64,000 nt of DNA from RH-AL1 sp965198485 (GCA_965198485.1 CBDAPQ010000005.1:3472001-3536000), one strand, 5' to 3'. Counted from the stretch's first letter, positions 54,408 to 63,484 are shown. Program-made: numbers and translations. Notes: generated by a model from the sequence alone, not told the origin.

Positions 54408-55106
54408 TCAGGTCGCCGTCACCTCGGGTGGCTGCTTAGGCTTGCGCCCGCGCCACAATCGCAGGCTACCGGCAACGACAAGGATCAGCACGGCGCCGGC
54501 GGCCGATCCCATCAGCTCGAGATGCTGCGGCAGGTCGCCCGGGAGCGCCTCCCAGGCCGGATCCGACGCGATCATCTCGCCGGCGACCCAGCCGAGCAGC
54601 GCCGCTCCGGCGACCACCAGCAACGGGAACCGCTTGAGCAGCTTGAGAATCAGCGTGGAGCCCCACACGATCAGCGGGACCGAGACGGCGATGCCAAAGA
54701 CGATCAACGGTAGGGAGTTGCGCGCGGCCGCCGCCACCGCCACCACGTTGTCGAGCGACATGACCGCATCGGCGAGCGCGATGGTGCGCACCGCGCCCCA
54801 GATCGAGCCGGCCGCCGCGACCTTGTTCTTATGGTGCGAGCGCAGCAGGTCGAAGGCGATCCAAAGCAGCAACAGGCCGCTGGCGAGCTTGAGGTAAGGC
54901 AACCCCAGAAGCTTCACGACGAAGAACGTGAGCGCAATGCGCATCACCACCGCCACTGCCGAGCCGCCGAAGATGGCCCAGCGTCGTCGCCGCGCATCCA
55001 GCCCGCGACACGCCAACGCGATGACCACGGCGTTGTCGCCGGAGAGCAGGATGTTGATCCAGACGATCTGCAGGCCCTGGAGCACCAGGACCGTGACGGG
55101 CGACAT
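54408..55106 (-). CDS. TerC family integral membrane protein
   Basis: 232 residues with about seven membrane helices. TerC motifs are WINILLSGDNAVVIALACRG near residue 16 and ALADAVMSLDNVVAVAAAAR near 110, each with the conserved acidic residue inside the membrane. TerC proteins are linked to metal-ion efflux, often manganese or tellurite. I see no yybP-ykoY-like riboswitch upstream. Confidence 0.9.
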   Translation of the reverse strand: MSPVTVLVLQGLQIVWINILLSGDNAVVIALACRGLDARRRRWAIFGGSAVAVVMRIALTFFVVKLLGLPYLKLASGLLLLWIAFDLLRSHHKNKVAAAGSIWGAVRTIALADAVMSLDNVVAVAAAARNSLPLIVFGIAVSVPLIVWGSTLILKLLKRFPLLVVAGAALLGWVAGEMIASDPAWEALPGDLPQHLELMGSAAGAVLILVVAGSLRLWRGRKPKQPPEVTAT

Positions 55107-55244
55107 CGAGGCGGGTGCACTCCCTTGGAGCCCGATTCTAACGCGAAGCGGGAGAGGATGCTAATGCGCGACCGGAAACTCGAGGGACACTTGCGAGCGC
55201 CTCGGACTTAGAAGGTGGCGCGACAATGCTTTGGGAGACCGACC

Positions 55245-55826
55245 ATGCGACTGCCCCCGATCCCGCCCGCGGACCTCGACGAGCCTCAACGCGCCTTTGC
55301 CGACACGTCGGGCGCGATGATCCAGAGGCGCGGCTTCGACAAGCTCTTCAAGACGCACGACGCGCACGGCGCGCTGATCGGGCCCTGGTCGGTGTGGCTG
55401 CGCCATCCCGAGATCGGCAAGGCGGCGGCCATGCTGACCAAGGCGGTGAGCGAACTCGACGCGCTGCCGCCCCGCGCCCGCGAGATCGTCATCCTGACGA
55501 TGGGCAGCCATTTCGGCGCCGCCTACGAGCTCTACGCCCATTGCGCGGTCGCACGCTCCGTCGGCCTTGACGATCGACAGGTCGCGGCGCTCTGCGCCTC
55601 GACCTGCGCCGAAGGGCTGTCGGACGAAGAGGCGCTCGCCTTCGCCTGCGTATCGGCGCTGGCCGGAGGCGGTCCCCTGCCAGGCTTCCTCTACGCCGCT
55701 GTCGGCAAGGCCTTCGGCGAGACCGGACGCGCCCAGCTGGTGCATCTCGCCGGCGTCTACGCCTACGTCTCGGTCATTCTCAACGCCTTCGCCGTCCCAG
55801 CCCCGGAGGATGTCGCCGGCGAGTAG
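55245..55826 (+). CDS. Carboxymuconolactone decarboxylase family protein
   Basis: 193 residues from the ATG at 55245; an upstream start-like codon at 55215 adds ten residues. Helical CMD features are seen: PWSVWLRHPEIGKAAAMLTK, LPPRAREIVILTMGSHFGAA and YELYAHCAVARSVGL (the AhpD-like CxxC is not conserved; a single Cys is in AHCAV). Substrate unknown. A hairpin lies downstream (55891-55918). Confidence 0.85.
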   Translation: MRLPPIPPADLDEPQRAFADTSGAMIQRRGFDKLFKTHDAHGALIGPWSVWLRHPEIGKAAAMLTKAVSELDALPPRAREIVILTMGSHFGAAYELYAHCAVARSVGLDDRQVAALCASTCAEGLSDEEALAFACVSALAGGGPLPGFLYAAVGKAFGETGRAQLVHLAGVYAYVSVILNAFAVPAPEDVAGE

Positions 55827-55890
55827 GTGCAGGGCCTGCATCTTCAAGGTCGCCGTTTTCGAAACCATGGAAATACCCCAGATATCGACG

Positions 55891-55918
55891 AGCCTTACCG
55901 CGGCACGGCGGTAAGGCT
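55891..55918 (+). terminator. 10-bp hairpin between CMD gene and L,D-transpeptidase
   Basis: AGCCTTACCG at 55891-55900 pairs perfectly with CGGTAAGGCT at 55909-55918, with an 8-nt loop. It is 65 bases past the CMD stop and about 80 before the next start. The following bases TCGTTTACC are not a strong T-tract, so a terminator or an operator are both possible. Confidence 0.45.
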
Positions 55919-55998
55919 TCGTTTACCGCCGGCGCCTTTAGCTAAGAGTGTGGCCGTCGTGTCTCGCGGCGCTGCGGCACGACGCGTGGAGTCCTGCC

Positions 55999-57294
55999 TT
56001 GTCGCTTCCCCTCCGTCTCACCCTGCTCGTCGCGCTGAGCGCCGCCGGGGCGGCACCGGCGCTGGCGCAGGACGACGCCATCGACGCGGCTTTGGCCGAT
56101 CCGTTGGCCAGGTCCGGGCTCGAGACGCCGGCGCGCGTGTTCTCGCCCTCGGCCATCTCCGACCTGCTGAAGCGCGACGTGCCCGCCAACCCGCCCGTTG
56201 CCCGGCCGATCCGGCCCGCCGCGGCATTGCCCCGTGCCCTCGACGTGCCGATCGACGCCGGGCGCTCGGGGCCGGAGAAGGCGTTGACCTCGGCCCGCGC
56301 GCCGCTCTCGCCCGAGACCATCAACGCCGCGCGATACGCGCGCGTCAGCGAGGCCTCCAAAACCATCGACCCCGTAGTGCTCAAGGCCGAGATCCTGCTC
56401 GACCGCAACCACGCGCCACCAGGCGTGATCGACGGCCGCTGGGGCTCCAATGTCGCCAAGGCGATCTCGACCTTCGAGACGGTGCGCGGCCTGCCCGTCG
56501 ACGGCAAGCTCACGCGCCGGGTGTGGGACGAGCTCGGCGCCGACGGTGCCGCTCCCGTGCTCGGCACCTACACGATCACGCCGCAGGACGTCGTCGGGCC
56601 GTTCTATCCCGACCTCTCGCCGGACTACGCCGAGCAGGCCAAGATGCCCGACCTGGGATATCGCTCGCCCGAGGAGATGTTCGGCGAGCGCTTCCACATG
56701 GACAAGCGCTTCCTCAAGGCGCTGAACCCAGGCGTCGACATGGGTGTCGCCGGCAGCCGCATCGTGGTCGCCGAGGTCGCCGGCGCCCTGCCCATCGCCT
56801 CGCAGATCGCTCGCATCGACGTCGACAAGGCGCGGGGACAGGTGCAGGCGTACGACGCCGACGGCAACCTCATTGTCGCCTATCCCGCCACGATCGGCAG
56901 CGACGAGCTGCCTTCGCCGTCGGGCTCCTGGGCGGTACGCGGCATCGCCCCGCACCCGACATACACCTATGATCCCAAGAAGAACTTCCAGCAGGGCAGG
57001 AATACCCAGAAGCTGATCCTGCCGCCCGGCCCCAACAATCCGGTCGGCGCCGCCTTCATCGCTTTGACCAAGCCGACCTACGGCATCCACGGCACACCCG
57101 ATCCATCCAAGATCGACAAGACCCATTCCCATGGTTGCGTGCGCCTGACGAACTGGAACGCTCAGGAGCTGGCGTCGCTGGTGCGGCCGGGCATCCCGGT
57201 CAACTTCATCGACAAGCCCGGTTCCGAACCTCCGCCGCCAGAGCCCGACATCGCTTCGGTCCTTGGTTCCGAGCCGCCGTCCTACGCGCGCTGA
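55999..57294 (+). CDS. L,D-transpeptidase with peptidoglycan-binding domain
   Basis: 431 residues from a TTG with GGAG about 7 bases upstream; a longer frame from 55948 would start in non-signal sequence. The signal peptide is RLTLLVALSAAGAAPALA. A PG-binding-like region (ILLDRNHAPPGVIDGRWGSN and ISTFETVRGLPVDGKLT, about 130-175) and a LysM-like stretch come before the YkuD domain. The catalytic region is IHGTPDPSKIDKTHSHGCVR with His378 and Cys380. It crosslinks peptidoglycan in the periplasm; third YkuD enzyme of the window. Confidence 0.9.
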   Translation: MSLPLRLTLLVALSAAGAAPALAQDDAIDAALADPLARSGLETPARVFSPSAISDLLKRDVPANPPVARPIRPAAALPRALDVPIDAGRSGPEKALTSARAPLSPETINAARYARVSEASKTIDPVVLKAEILLDRNHAPPGVIDGRWGSNVAKAISTFETVRGLPVDGKLTRRVWDELGADGAAPVLGTYTITPQDVVGPFYPDLSPDYAEQAKMPDLGYRSPEEMFGERFHMDKRFLKALNPGVDMGVAGSRIVVAEVAGALPIASQIARIDVDKARGQVQAYDADGNLIVAYPATIGSDELPSPSGSWAVRGIAPHPTYTYDPKKNFQQGRNTQKLILPPGPNNPVGAAFIALTKPTYGIHGTPDPSKIDKTHSHGCVRLTNWNAQELASLVRPGIPVNFIDKPGSEPPPPEPDIASVLGSEPPSYAR

Positions 57295-57323
57295 ACCGTC
57301 AAGGCGACGATCGCCGTAGCGGT

Positions 57324-57632
57324 TCAGTGCTGAAAGAGCTCCTTTGTCCTGTCGGCGGCGCCGGCTCGGGCGGGATCGTCTCCGCGGCCATCGGTCTTAC
57401 GCGTCGGCTGCGGCATCTGAGTCTCGGCCGCAGGCCCCTTGTCGCCGGGGCTGAGGTTGGCGCCGCTGGCTCTGCCCTCCGTCCCCGTACCGACGGTGCC
57501 CGACGTTGCCGGCGTCTGCGAGTTCTCGAGCTGCTGGGCGGAGGATGACCCCGATCCAAACAGCAGCGCCGCAAGCGCGAGCATGATCGTCCTGATGCAA
57601 GTCATCTCGTGCATTCCGGTGAAGCCGATCAA
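57324..57632 (-). CDS. Small secreted hypothetical protein
   Basis: 102 residues, possibly starting at an internal ATG (57609 or 57600) that better fits the signal peptide (IRTIMLALAALLFGSGSSSA). The mature part is Gly/Thr/Ala/Pro-rich (TSGTVGTGTEGRASGANLSP) and probably disordered. It resembles the protein at 22142 in design (signal peptide plus low-complexity tail), not in sequence. It is convergent with the L,D-transpeptidase. Confidence 0.45.
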   Translation of the reverse strand: MIGFTGMHEMTCIRTIMLALAALLFGSGSSSAQQLENSQTPATSGTVGTGTEGRASGANLSPGDKGPAAETQMPQPTRKTDGRGDDPARAGAADRTKELFQH

Positions 57633-57758
57633 GCAGCCCGGCTGGCGCGGGTTGCCGCGGGCCTTTGCCGCGGGCTTCGGCGCTGATTAGCGGACTTGAT
57701 CGTCGCCGCTTGCCCGGCCGACCCAGCCCGACTATCCCGCGCGGCGAAGGAGATGCCG

Positions 57759-58475
57759 ATGCACTGCGAGACGCTCACCTACCAAGCCGACGGGCTCACC
57801 ATGAAAGGCGACCTCTTCGCTCCCGACGGCGGCAGCGCCCGCGCCGGCGTGCTGGTATTTCCCGAGGCTTTTGGCCTTTCCGAGCACGCGATAAGCCGGG
57901 CGCGGCACCTCGCCGAGGCCGGCCACGTAGCGCTAGCCTGCGACCTCCACGGCGAGGCCGAGCTGATCGACGATCTCGAAAAGGCGATCGGCCTGATCAA
58001 GCCGCTCTACGCCGAGCCGACCCGCATCCGCGAGCGTTCCGGCAAGGCGCTCGACGCGCTGCTCGCCACGGGCAAGGTCGATGCCGCCAAGGTCGCCGCC
58101 ATCGGCTTCTGCTTCGGCGGCACGATGGCGCTCGAACTCGCTCGATCCGGCGCCGCCATCAAGGCCGCGGTCGGCTTCCATTCCGGCCTCAGCACGCAGT
58201 TGCCGGCGGCCAAGGACGCGATCAAAGGCAAGGTGCTGGTCTGCATCGGCGCCGACGATCCGATGATCGACGCCGACGCGCGCAAGACCTTCGAGGGCGA
58301 GATGAAGGCGGCCGGCTGCGACTGGCAGATGCACGTCTACGGTGGCACGGTGCACTCGTTCACCAACCAGGGCGCCGCCAAGCGCAACATGCCCGACGCC
58401 ATTCGCTACAGCCCCGAGTCCGACGCGCGCTCCTGGGCGGCGATGATGCAGCTCTTCGGCGAGGTTCTGATCTAA
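57759..58475 (+). CDS. Dienelactone hydrolase family protein
   Basis: 238 residues from the ATG at 57759 (AAGGAG 7-12 bases upstream); an in-frame ATG at 57753 is the alternative. The alpha/beta hydrolase nucleophile is a cysteine in AIGFCFGGTMALEL, as in dienelactone hydrolases. The acid and His are suggested by VLVCIGADDPMIDADARKTF and VYGGTVHSFTNQGAAKRN. It may hydrolyse dienelactone or another small ester; the pathway genes are not nearby. Confidence 0.9.
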   Translation: MHCETLTYQADGLTMKGDLFAPDGGSARAGVLVFPEAFGLSEHAISRARHLAEAGHVALACDLHGEAELIDDLEKAIGLIKPLYAEPTRIRERSGKALDALLATGKVDAAKVAAIGFCFGGTMALELARSGAAIKAAVGFHSGLSTQLPAAKDAIKGKVLVCIGADDPMIDADARKTFEGEMKAAGCDWQMHVYGGTVHSFTNQGAAKRNMPDAIRYSPESDARSWAAMMQLFGEVLI

Positions 58476-58485
58476 GGTCATTTGA

Positions 58486-61251
58486 TCAAAGTTTCCCCAG
58501 CCGCTTCATCGCCTCCGCGATCGGCTGGGCACCGACCACGTACTCGTCCCAGGCCTTGCTGCGCGCCAGCAGCCTGGGCACTGAGCGGATCGTGTATCGC
58601 GCCGGGTCGAGGTCCGCCTTCACCTGCGCCCACGTGAGCGGCATCGACACCGGGGCGTGCGGTCGGCCACGCGGGGAGAGCGGCGCCACCGCGGTGGAAA
58701 GCCGGTCGTTGCGCAAGTAGTCGAGGTAAATGCGGCCTTTGCGCGCCGCTTTGGACTGCTTGGTCAGGTACTTAGTCGGTGCGTCACGCTCGATCGCGCG
58801 GCAGACGTCGTGCGCGAAGCCCTTGGCTTGCTCCCAGCTGACCGCATCGTCTGGCACCAGCGGCACCACGACGTGCAATCCCTTCCCGCCCGTTGTCTTG
58901 GCGAAGGTGACGAGACCGAGCAGCTCCAGCACCTCCTTCACCGTCTTGGCCGCGGCGACAACCTCGGCAAAGGCGACGTCGGGCGCGGGATCGAGGTCGA
59001 AGACGAGGCGTCCGGGCACGTCGGGCGCGCCCGGCGCGCAGTTCGACGGATGCAGTTCAAGGCCCCCGCTCTGCGCCACGGCCGCCAGCGCCTCGACACT
59101 GCCGATCGAGACGTAGGGCGCGCGGTCGCCGGCGATTTCCATGGTGTGGAGGAGCTTGGAGCTGCCGGCCATGGCGTGGCGCTGAAAGAAGGTCTGTCCC
59201 TCGATACCGTCGGGCGCGCGGATGATCGAGCACGGACGGTCGGCGATGTGCGGCAGCATCCACGCCCCCACCGCCTCGAAATAGAGGGCGAGGTCGCGCT
59301 TGGTCACCGGCATGCCGTCGTCGGCCGCGTCGGGCCAGAGCGCCTTCTCTGGATGCGAGATCGCGACACCCATGATCTCGGCCTTGCCCTTGCCGTCGGA
59401 GCGCTTGGTCCCGGCGCTCACTGTCGTCGCGGCGGTCTTGGCCCGGCCCGTGTGCGCCGGCGCCGCGGTAGCCGGCTCCGGCTCGACCACGGCCTGCTTC
59501 GGTGTCGGCGGCACGATCGCCTCGACATCGGTCGCGAGCTTATCGTCACGCAGCCCCTTGAAGGCGGCCTGGCGCATCGATCCGTCGCCGGTCCAGCCGG
59601 CGAACTCCACCTCGGCGACCAGGGTCGGCTCGAGCCAATGCGCCTTGCGGGTGTCGGGCGGCAGCGCCTTGCGATCGAACGGCGTCTTGTCTCGCGCCGC
59701 CGCCTTCAGCCTCGGCATGATCTGTTCGATTGTGCTTGCCGGGAAGCCGGTGCCGATGCGCCCGACGAAAACAAGCTTGCCGTCCCGGAACACGCCGCCA
59801 AGCAAGGAGCGGAACTTGCCGCCGGTGTCGGTCCATCCGCCGACGACGACCTCGTGCGACGGCCGGCACTTGGCCTTCGTCCAGCTGTCGGAGCGGCCTG
59901 AGCGGTAGGCGGCGTCGAGGCGCTTGGAGACGATCCCCTCCAGCCCAAGCTCGCTCGCCGAGGCGAACAGGGATGCCCCGTCCGCCTCGAAGTGATCGAC
60001 GAAGCGGAGGATCGCCTTGCCCGCGCGCCGTTTGTCGAGGATGGCGGCGAGACGCGCCTTGCGCTCGCCCAGCGGCACTTTGCGCAGGTCGGCGCCGTCC
60101 GCGTGCAGCAGGTCGAAGACGAAGCACACCAGTGCGTCGGTTTTTCCCGCGGAGATGGCCGCCTGCAGTGCGGAGAAGTCGGGCTTGCCGTCGCCATCGA
60201 GAGCGACGATCTCGCCGTCGTAGAGGCCCTCGGGTAGCGCCGCCGCGGCCTTGATGATGGCCGCGAATTTCGCTGTCCAATCGAGCCCGCTGCGGGTGCG
60301 CAGGATCGCATGCTTGCGCTCGACGCGGACCTGCACGCGATAGCCGTCGAACTTGATCTCGTGGATCCACTTGGCGCCGGCCGGCGGCTTGTCGACGGTC
60401 GCGCAGAGCTGCGGTGCCACGAAGTCGGGGATCGGCTCGGGCGCCGCTGTCTCGGCGGCCGCTGCCCTCTTTGCCGTCGCCTTCTTCGTGCCCGCCGCCA
60501 ACTTGGCCTTCGGCGAAGCCCCCGCGGTCTTGGGCTCCGGCTTGTCACGCCCCGAGGCCCGCCGCTCCTCCTTCGCCAATCCCTTGTTGGAGTCCCAGAT
60601 GGCGTCGGGCGCCGGCGCCTTGCCGTCGCCGAGCATGAACGGCTTGGGCGCGCGGCCTTCGCCGGCCGCGATCGTCGCCAATGTCCGGCCCGAGGCCACC
60701 GACTCCTCGATGGCGAGCACGCCACCGCCGTCGTCCCCATCGTTGGCGTCGGCGTCGCGATGTTTGATCAGCAGCCAGTTGGTGCGCTTGCCGCCGAACT
60801 TGTCGTTCTTGATGCGCACTAGCACGAAGCTGCCCTTGAGCCGCTCCCCGGCGAGCACGAACTTCAGCTCGCCGTCCTCCAGCGACTGCTCCGGCGGCTT
60901 GTCCTGCTCCGGCGCCCAGACGCCGCGGTCGAACAGCTGCACCGTGCCGCCGCCGTACTGGCCTTTGGGAATCGTGCCCTCGAAGTCGCCGTAGCCCAGC
61001 GGGTGATCCTCGACCTCGACGGCGAGGCGCTTATCCGACGGGTTCAGCGACGGCCCCTTGGTCACCGCCCAGGACTTGAAGACGCCGTCGAGCTCCAGCC
61101 TGAGGTCGAAGTGCAGCCGCGTCGCGTCGTGCTTCTGCACCACGAAGCGCAGCTGGTCCGACGCTTTCACGCCATCGGCCCCGCGCGGCTCGGCGGTCTT
61201 CTGGAAGTCGCGCTTGGCCTCATAGCGGCTGAGGTCGGTGGCTTTGGCCAT
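58486..61251 (-). CDS. ligD: ATP-dependent DNA ligase LigD (3'-phosphoesterase, ligase, polymerase)
   Basis: 921 residues. Domain order is 3'-phosphoesterase (about 1-180; RFVVQKHDATRLHFDLRLEL and WAVTKGPSLNPSDKRLAVEV), an Ala/Lys-rich linker (about 230-280), ligase with the adenylated lysine in EIKFDGYRVQVRVE near residue 300, and a primase-polymerase-like domain (about 640-910) with DRPCSIIRAPDGIEGQTFF, and VFDLDPAPDVAFAEVV carrying the metal-binding Asp pair. LigD works with Ku in non-homologous end joining; no ku gene lies in this window. Confidence 0.96.
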   Translation of the reverse strand: MAKATDLSRYEAKRDFQKTAEPRGADGVKASDQLRFVVQKHDATRLHFDLRLELDGVFKSWAVTKGPSLNPSDKRLAVEVEDHPLGYGDFEGTIPKGQYGGGTVQLFDRGVWAPEQDKPPEQSLEDGELKFVLAGERLKGSFVLVRIKNDKFGGKRTNWLLIKHRDADANDGDDGGGVLAIEESVASGRTLATIAAGEGRAPKPFMLGDGKAPAPDAIWDSNKGLAKEERRASGRDKPEPKTAGASPKAKLAAGTKKATAKRAAAAETAAPEPIPDFVAPQLCATVDKPPAGAKWIHEIKFDGYRVQVRVERKHAILRTRSGLDWTAKFAAIIKAAAALPEGLYDGEIVALDGDGKPDFSALQAAISAGKTDALVCFVFDLLHADGADLRKVPLGERKARLAAILDKRRAGKAILRFVDHFEADGASLFASASELGLEGIVSKRLDAAYRSGRSDSWTKAKCRPSHEVVVGGWTDTGGKFRSLLGGVFRDGKLVFVGRIGTGFPASTIEQIMPRLKAAARDKTPFDRKALPPDTRKAHWLEPTLVAEVEFAGWTGDGSMRQAAFKGLRDDKLATDVEAIVPPTPKQAVVEPEPATAAPAHTGRAKTAATTVSAGTKRSDGKGKAEIMGVAISHPEKALWPDAADDGMPVTKRDLALYFEAVGAWMLPHIADRPCSIIRAPDGIEGQTFFQRHAMAGSSKLLHTMEIAGDRAPYVSIGSVEALAAVAQSGGLELHPSNCAPGAPDVPGRLVFDLDPAPDVAFAEVVAAAKTVKEVLELLGLVTFAKTTGGKGLHVVVPLVPDDAVSWEQAKGFAHDVCRAIERDAPTKYLTKQSKAARKGRIYLDYLRNDRLSTAVAPLSPRGRPHAPVSMPLTWAQVKADLDPARYTIRSVPRLLARSKAWDEYVVGAQPIAEAMKRLGKL

Positions 61252-61306
61252 ACGCTACGCACCTCCTTCACGAACCCCGACATCCCTGGGGGACACACCC
61301 CCTTGC

Positions 61307-61415
61307 GATCACACACCCGCATTTTGCGTCGCGATGCGGCGCGCGGGCACGATCAGAAGACCAAGATGACCGCGCTCTGCGTTGGTAAAATGACCGAGAA
61401 AGCGGGCGGTTCCTT
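61307..61415 (+). repeat. Dispersed repeat copy B
   Basis: Contains CACCCGCATTTTGCGTCGCG at about 61313-61332, then after about 50 bases TTGGTAAAATGACCGAG at 61382-61398 and GGTTCCT. Copy A is at 20125-20225 in the opposite orientation, with about 20 fewer bases between the blocks. It lies between ligD and the toxin gene. Confidence 0.6.
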
Positions 61416-61425
61416 CTTCCGACCG

Positions 61426-61860
61426 TCAATCGCGCGGGATGGTCCTGCTTTGCCGAACCCGCCAAACCTCGCGCATCTCGGCTATGAGCCGATCGAACAG
61501 CCGCGGCGGCAAGAAGCCGTAAACGTGGGTTCTGCGGCTGCGAGAGATCGGCCGCAGGTCGAAGCCCGGCCAAGCGAACTCGTTGACCTCATCGAGGATG
61601 ACCCACGAGCGTTCACTATCGAGACCGAGGTGACGCTTGACGGCGGCTGGCAGCTCCAGCGCGACCGAGAGATCATCCGGCGGTCGGTGCGTGACAGCGG
61701 CAACTCGCACGCGAGTGGGACCGCTCGGCGCCTCCTCAACCGCTACAACGATGACACAGGGCCGCTCCTTGACGCCCTCTTCACGGCCGGCGCGGTGCTC
61801 ATGATGCCATAGGTACGCATAGGAGATGACCAACCCAGGCTGCGGTTCGGGGTCGGCCAT
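61426..61860 (-). CDS. PemK/MazF-like toxin
   Basis: 144 residues. The start has GLVISYAYLWHHEHRAGREE, then VKERPCVIVVAVEEA and RVRVAAVTHRPPDD, which fit PemK/MazF-family toxins (RNA interferases) of type II systems. LGLDSERSWVILDEVNEF and HVYGFLPPRLFDRL close the fold. Its ATG is 11 bases after the stop of the antitoxin gene, so the two form an operon with the antitoxin first. Confidence 0.82.
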   Translation of the reverse strand: MADPEPQPGLVISYAYLWHHEHRAGREEGVKERPCVIVVAVEEAPSGPTRVRVAAVTHRPPDDLSVALELPAAVKRHLGLDSERSWVILDEVNEFAWPGFDLRPISRSRRTHVYGFLPPRLFDRLIAEMREVWRVRQSRTIPRD

Positions 61861-61871
61861 GCGGCGCTCGG

Positions 61872-62141
61872 CTATTCCTCGTCGAGCAGCGCATTGAGGT
61901 GGTCATGCTCGGGAGCCATCCTACTCGCCGCCATTTGATTGATCTCCTCCGAGGTCATCTCCGCGACGGCACGGCTGCGGCGCACAAAGGCCTTGAGCCG
62001 CTGCACCTCCTCGAATTCGGTGACCGAGACGAAATAGCCTGTCGCACGACCGTGGTTGGTCACGGCAATCGGCTCACGCTGGGCGATCTCCCGATACCGG
62101 CCGAAATCGGCAATGAAGTCGGAGGTCGGCACTTCGCGCAT
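61872..62141 (-). CDS. Phd/YefM-type antitoxin
   Basis: 89 residues from the ATG at 62139-62141 with GGAGGG 4-9 bases upstream. The N-terminal half matches Phd/YefM antitoxins (FIADFGRYREIAQREPIAVT and NHGRATGYFVSVTEFEEVQR). The C-terminal half is the variable toxin-binding part. It precedes the PemK-like toxin; such antitoxins usually repress their own promoter. Confidence 0.85.
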   Translation of the reverse strand: MREVPTSDFIADFGRYREIAQREPIAVTNHGRATGYFVSVTEFEEVQRLKAFVRRSRAVAEMTSEEINQMAASRMAPEHDHLNALLDEE

Positions 62142-62546
62142 CACGCCCTCCTACTACACACGTTCCGCCGGTGCCAGCGCGCACCCCGCGCGATGCGATG
62201 CGACGCGACACGCCGGCCGGAACGGAGAACGGCCCTCGCCCGGCCGACCAAGAAACGGGTGGGTCGGTCCGGAAGCCTCGTGGCCGACGAACAGGTGCGG
62301 GCGCTCCAAGCGAACTCTTGGGTTCGCCTTGCTGCGACGGCGCTGCGTCAGCACGACAACGAGCAGCGAAGTGACCAGAGTTCAGACCCAATCGGCTCGG
62401 CTACGCGAGGGTCCGTAATGGGTGGGAAGCGGTCCAGCCGCTCACGCGGTCCACCTTTACCAGACCGCCTGCAATGCGATACCGGTGCCGTTCACTTCGA
62501 GCAACCTCACTCGTCATTTGAATCTTAGCCCAAGAAAGGTCAAGCT
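62142..62546. other. Intergenic stretch, no gene seen
   Basis: About 400 bases between the antitoxin and the secreted protein gene. Open frames here have composition expected by chance in GC-rich DNA and no recognisable family. AAAGG about 8 bases before 62547 is the Shine-Dalgarno region of the next gene. Confidence 0.4.
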
Positions 62547-63104
62547 ATGCAGAAAAGGGTATTGGTATTTCTGTTGGTCGTGCCCACTCTGGCTTTCGCC
62601 CAGTCTCAGGATACTCACGAACGGGAAAATGTGATCAAAATGTTTGGTGCGCTGATCCCAAGGTTCGACGTGAAAGCGGGCGATGGTCTCGGTTCCGACA
62701 TGGACTGTGTGTTTACGCGCAAATGGGCTCAGAGCTACCACAGGGATGCTGACGGTGAACAAACAGAAGCCTTTCTGCCGCGTCAGCTCCTGACACCGGA
62801 ACAAGCAATCGATCCCTCAGGGCTGCACAAGGAAATGTTCTGCGATTATCACGACCGTGATGCCCAAGCTCTGAAACTAGCTCTCGACCAAGATAAGGAT
62901 GTTACAGTAGCAAGCATCGGATTTAGCTATCCCGACTTCGGACCCGACTTTCATACCGCAATCGTGTACTACAGTAGGTGGAGTCAAATATTTACGGCGA
63001 GAAAAAGAAGGTATTTGCCCGTAGGCAGCAATGGCATGATCAAGTTCGCAAAACACGACGGCGTTTGGTCATTCGAGACGGTCAATCTAGGTACTATGAA
63101 TTGA
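62547..63104 (+). CDS. Hypothetical secreted protein in an AT-rich islet
   Basis: 185 residues. A signal peptide (RVLVFLLVVPTLAFAQ) gives a mature protein with DMDCVFTRKWAQSYHRDADG and MFCDYHDRDAQALKLALDQD, including two cysteines. I do not recognise the family. Its base composition is clearly more AT-rich than its neighbours and codon choice differs, which suggests recent transfer. AAAGG lies upstream of the ATG. Confidence 0.7.
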   Translation: MQKRVLVFLLVVPTLAFAQSQDTHERENVIKMFGALIPRFDVKAGDGLGSDMDCVFTRKWAQSYHRDADGEQTEAFLPRQLLTPEQAIDPSGLHKEMFCDYHDRDAQALKLALDQDKDVTVASIGFSYPDFGPDFHTAIVYYSRWSQIFTARKRRYLPVGSNGMIKFAKHDGVWSFETVNLGTMN

Positions 63105-63157
63105 TTTACGTTTCGAGACTTCGACCCCGGCTCTATTTGAAGGCATAGGAGAAACGC

Positions 63158-63361
63158 TTAAGGTTTCGGTGGCTTGATCTCTGGAGTGCTATAACTCGGG
63201 TCTCGTAGCCTAATTGCTTCAACACTTTGCCGAACTTGCTCGCGGTAGGCGGGTGCCTGTGGCCAATCGTCAGGCATCCTGTTAACAAATCAGGTGAACG
63301 CCTGCGCATCAAAAAGCTTTTGCTTTGTTTCTTGATTCCCGCTGAACCCCGCCAAATCCAT
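63158..63361 (-). pseudogene. Small ORF remnant with an in-frame TGA
   Basis: The minus-strand frame from the ATG at 63359-63361 encodes MDLAGFSGNQETKQKLFDAQ, ending AFT and a TGA. It continues in the same frame as FVNRMPDDWPQAPAYREQVR, then QSVEAIRLRDPSYSTPEIK to a TAA at 63158-63160. The two halves read as one protein if TGA was CGA. The second half has its own ATG (63275-63277) preceded by AACAGG. Family unknown; it lies in the AT-rich islet. Confidence 0.45.
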
Positions 63362-63484
63362 GCTTTAATCGACGACTCATCCTGTGAGAACGCTCGCGGT
63401 CGCTTTTGCACGAAGCTGTCGAGGCCAGGACGAATAAGCGCCAGGAGGCTTATCGATCAATTGTGATTTTCTCCGGCTCTCTGA

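Noticed and set aside
54284..55106. yybP-ykoY-type manganese riboswitch before terC
   Set aside because: The region upstream of the terC start shows no matching conserved loops.
63290..63300. Selenocysteine at the internal TGA of the small ORF
   Set aside because: No SECIS-like hairpin is evident after the TGA, and a CGA-to-TGA mutation explains it more simply.
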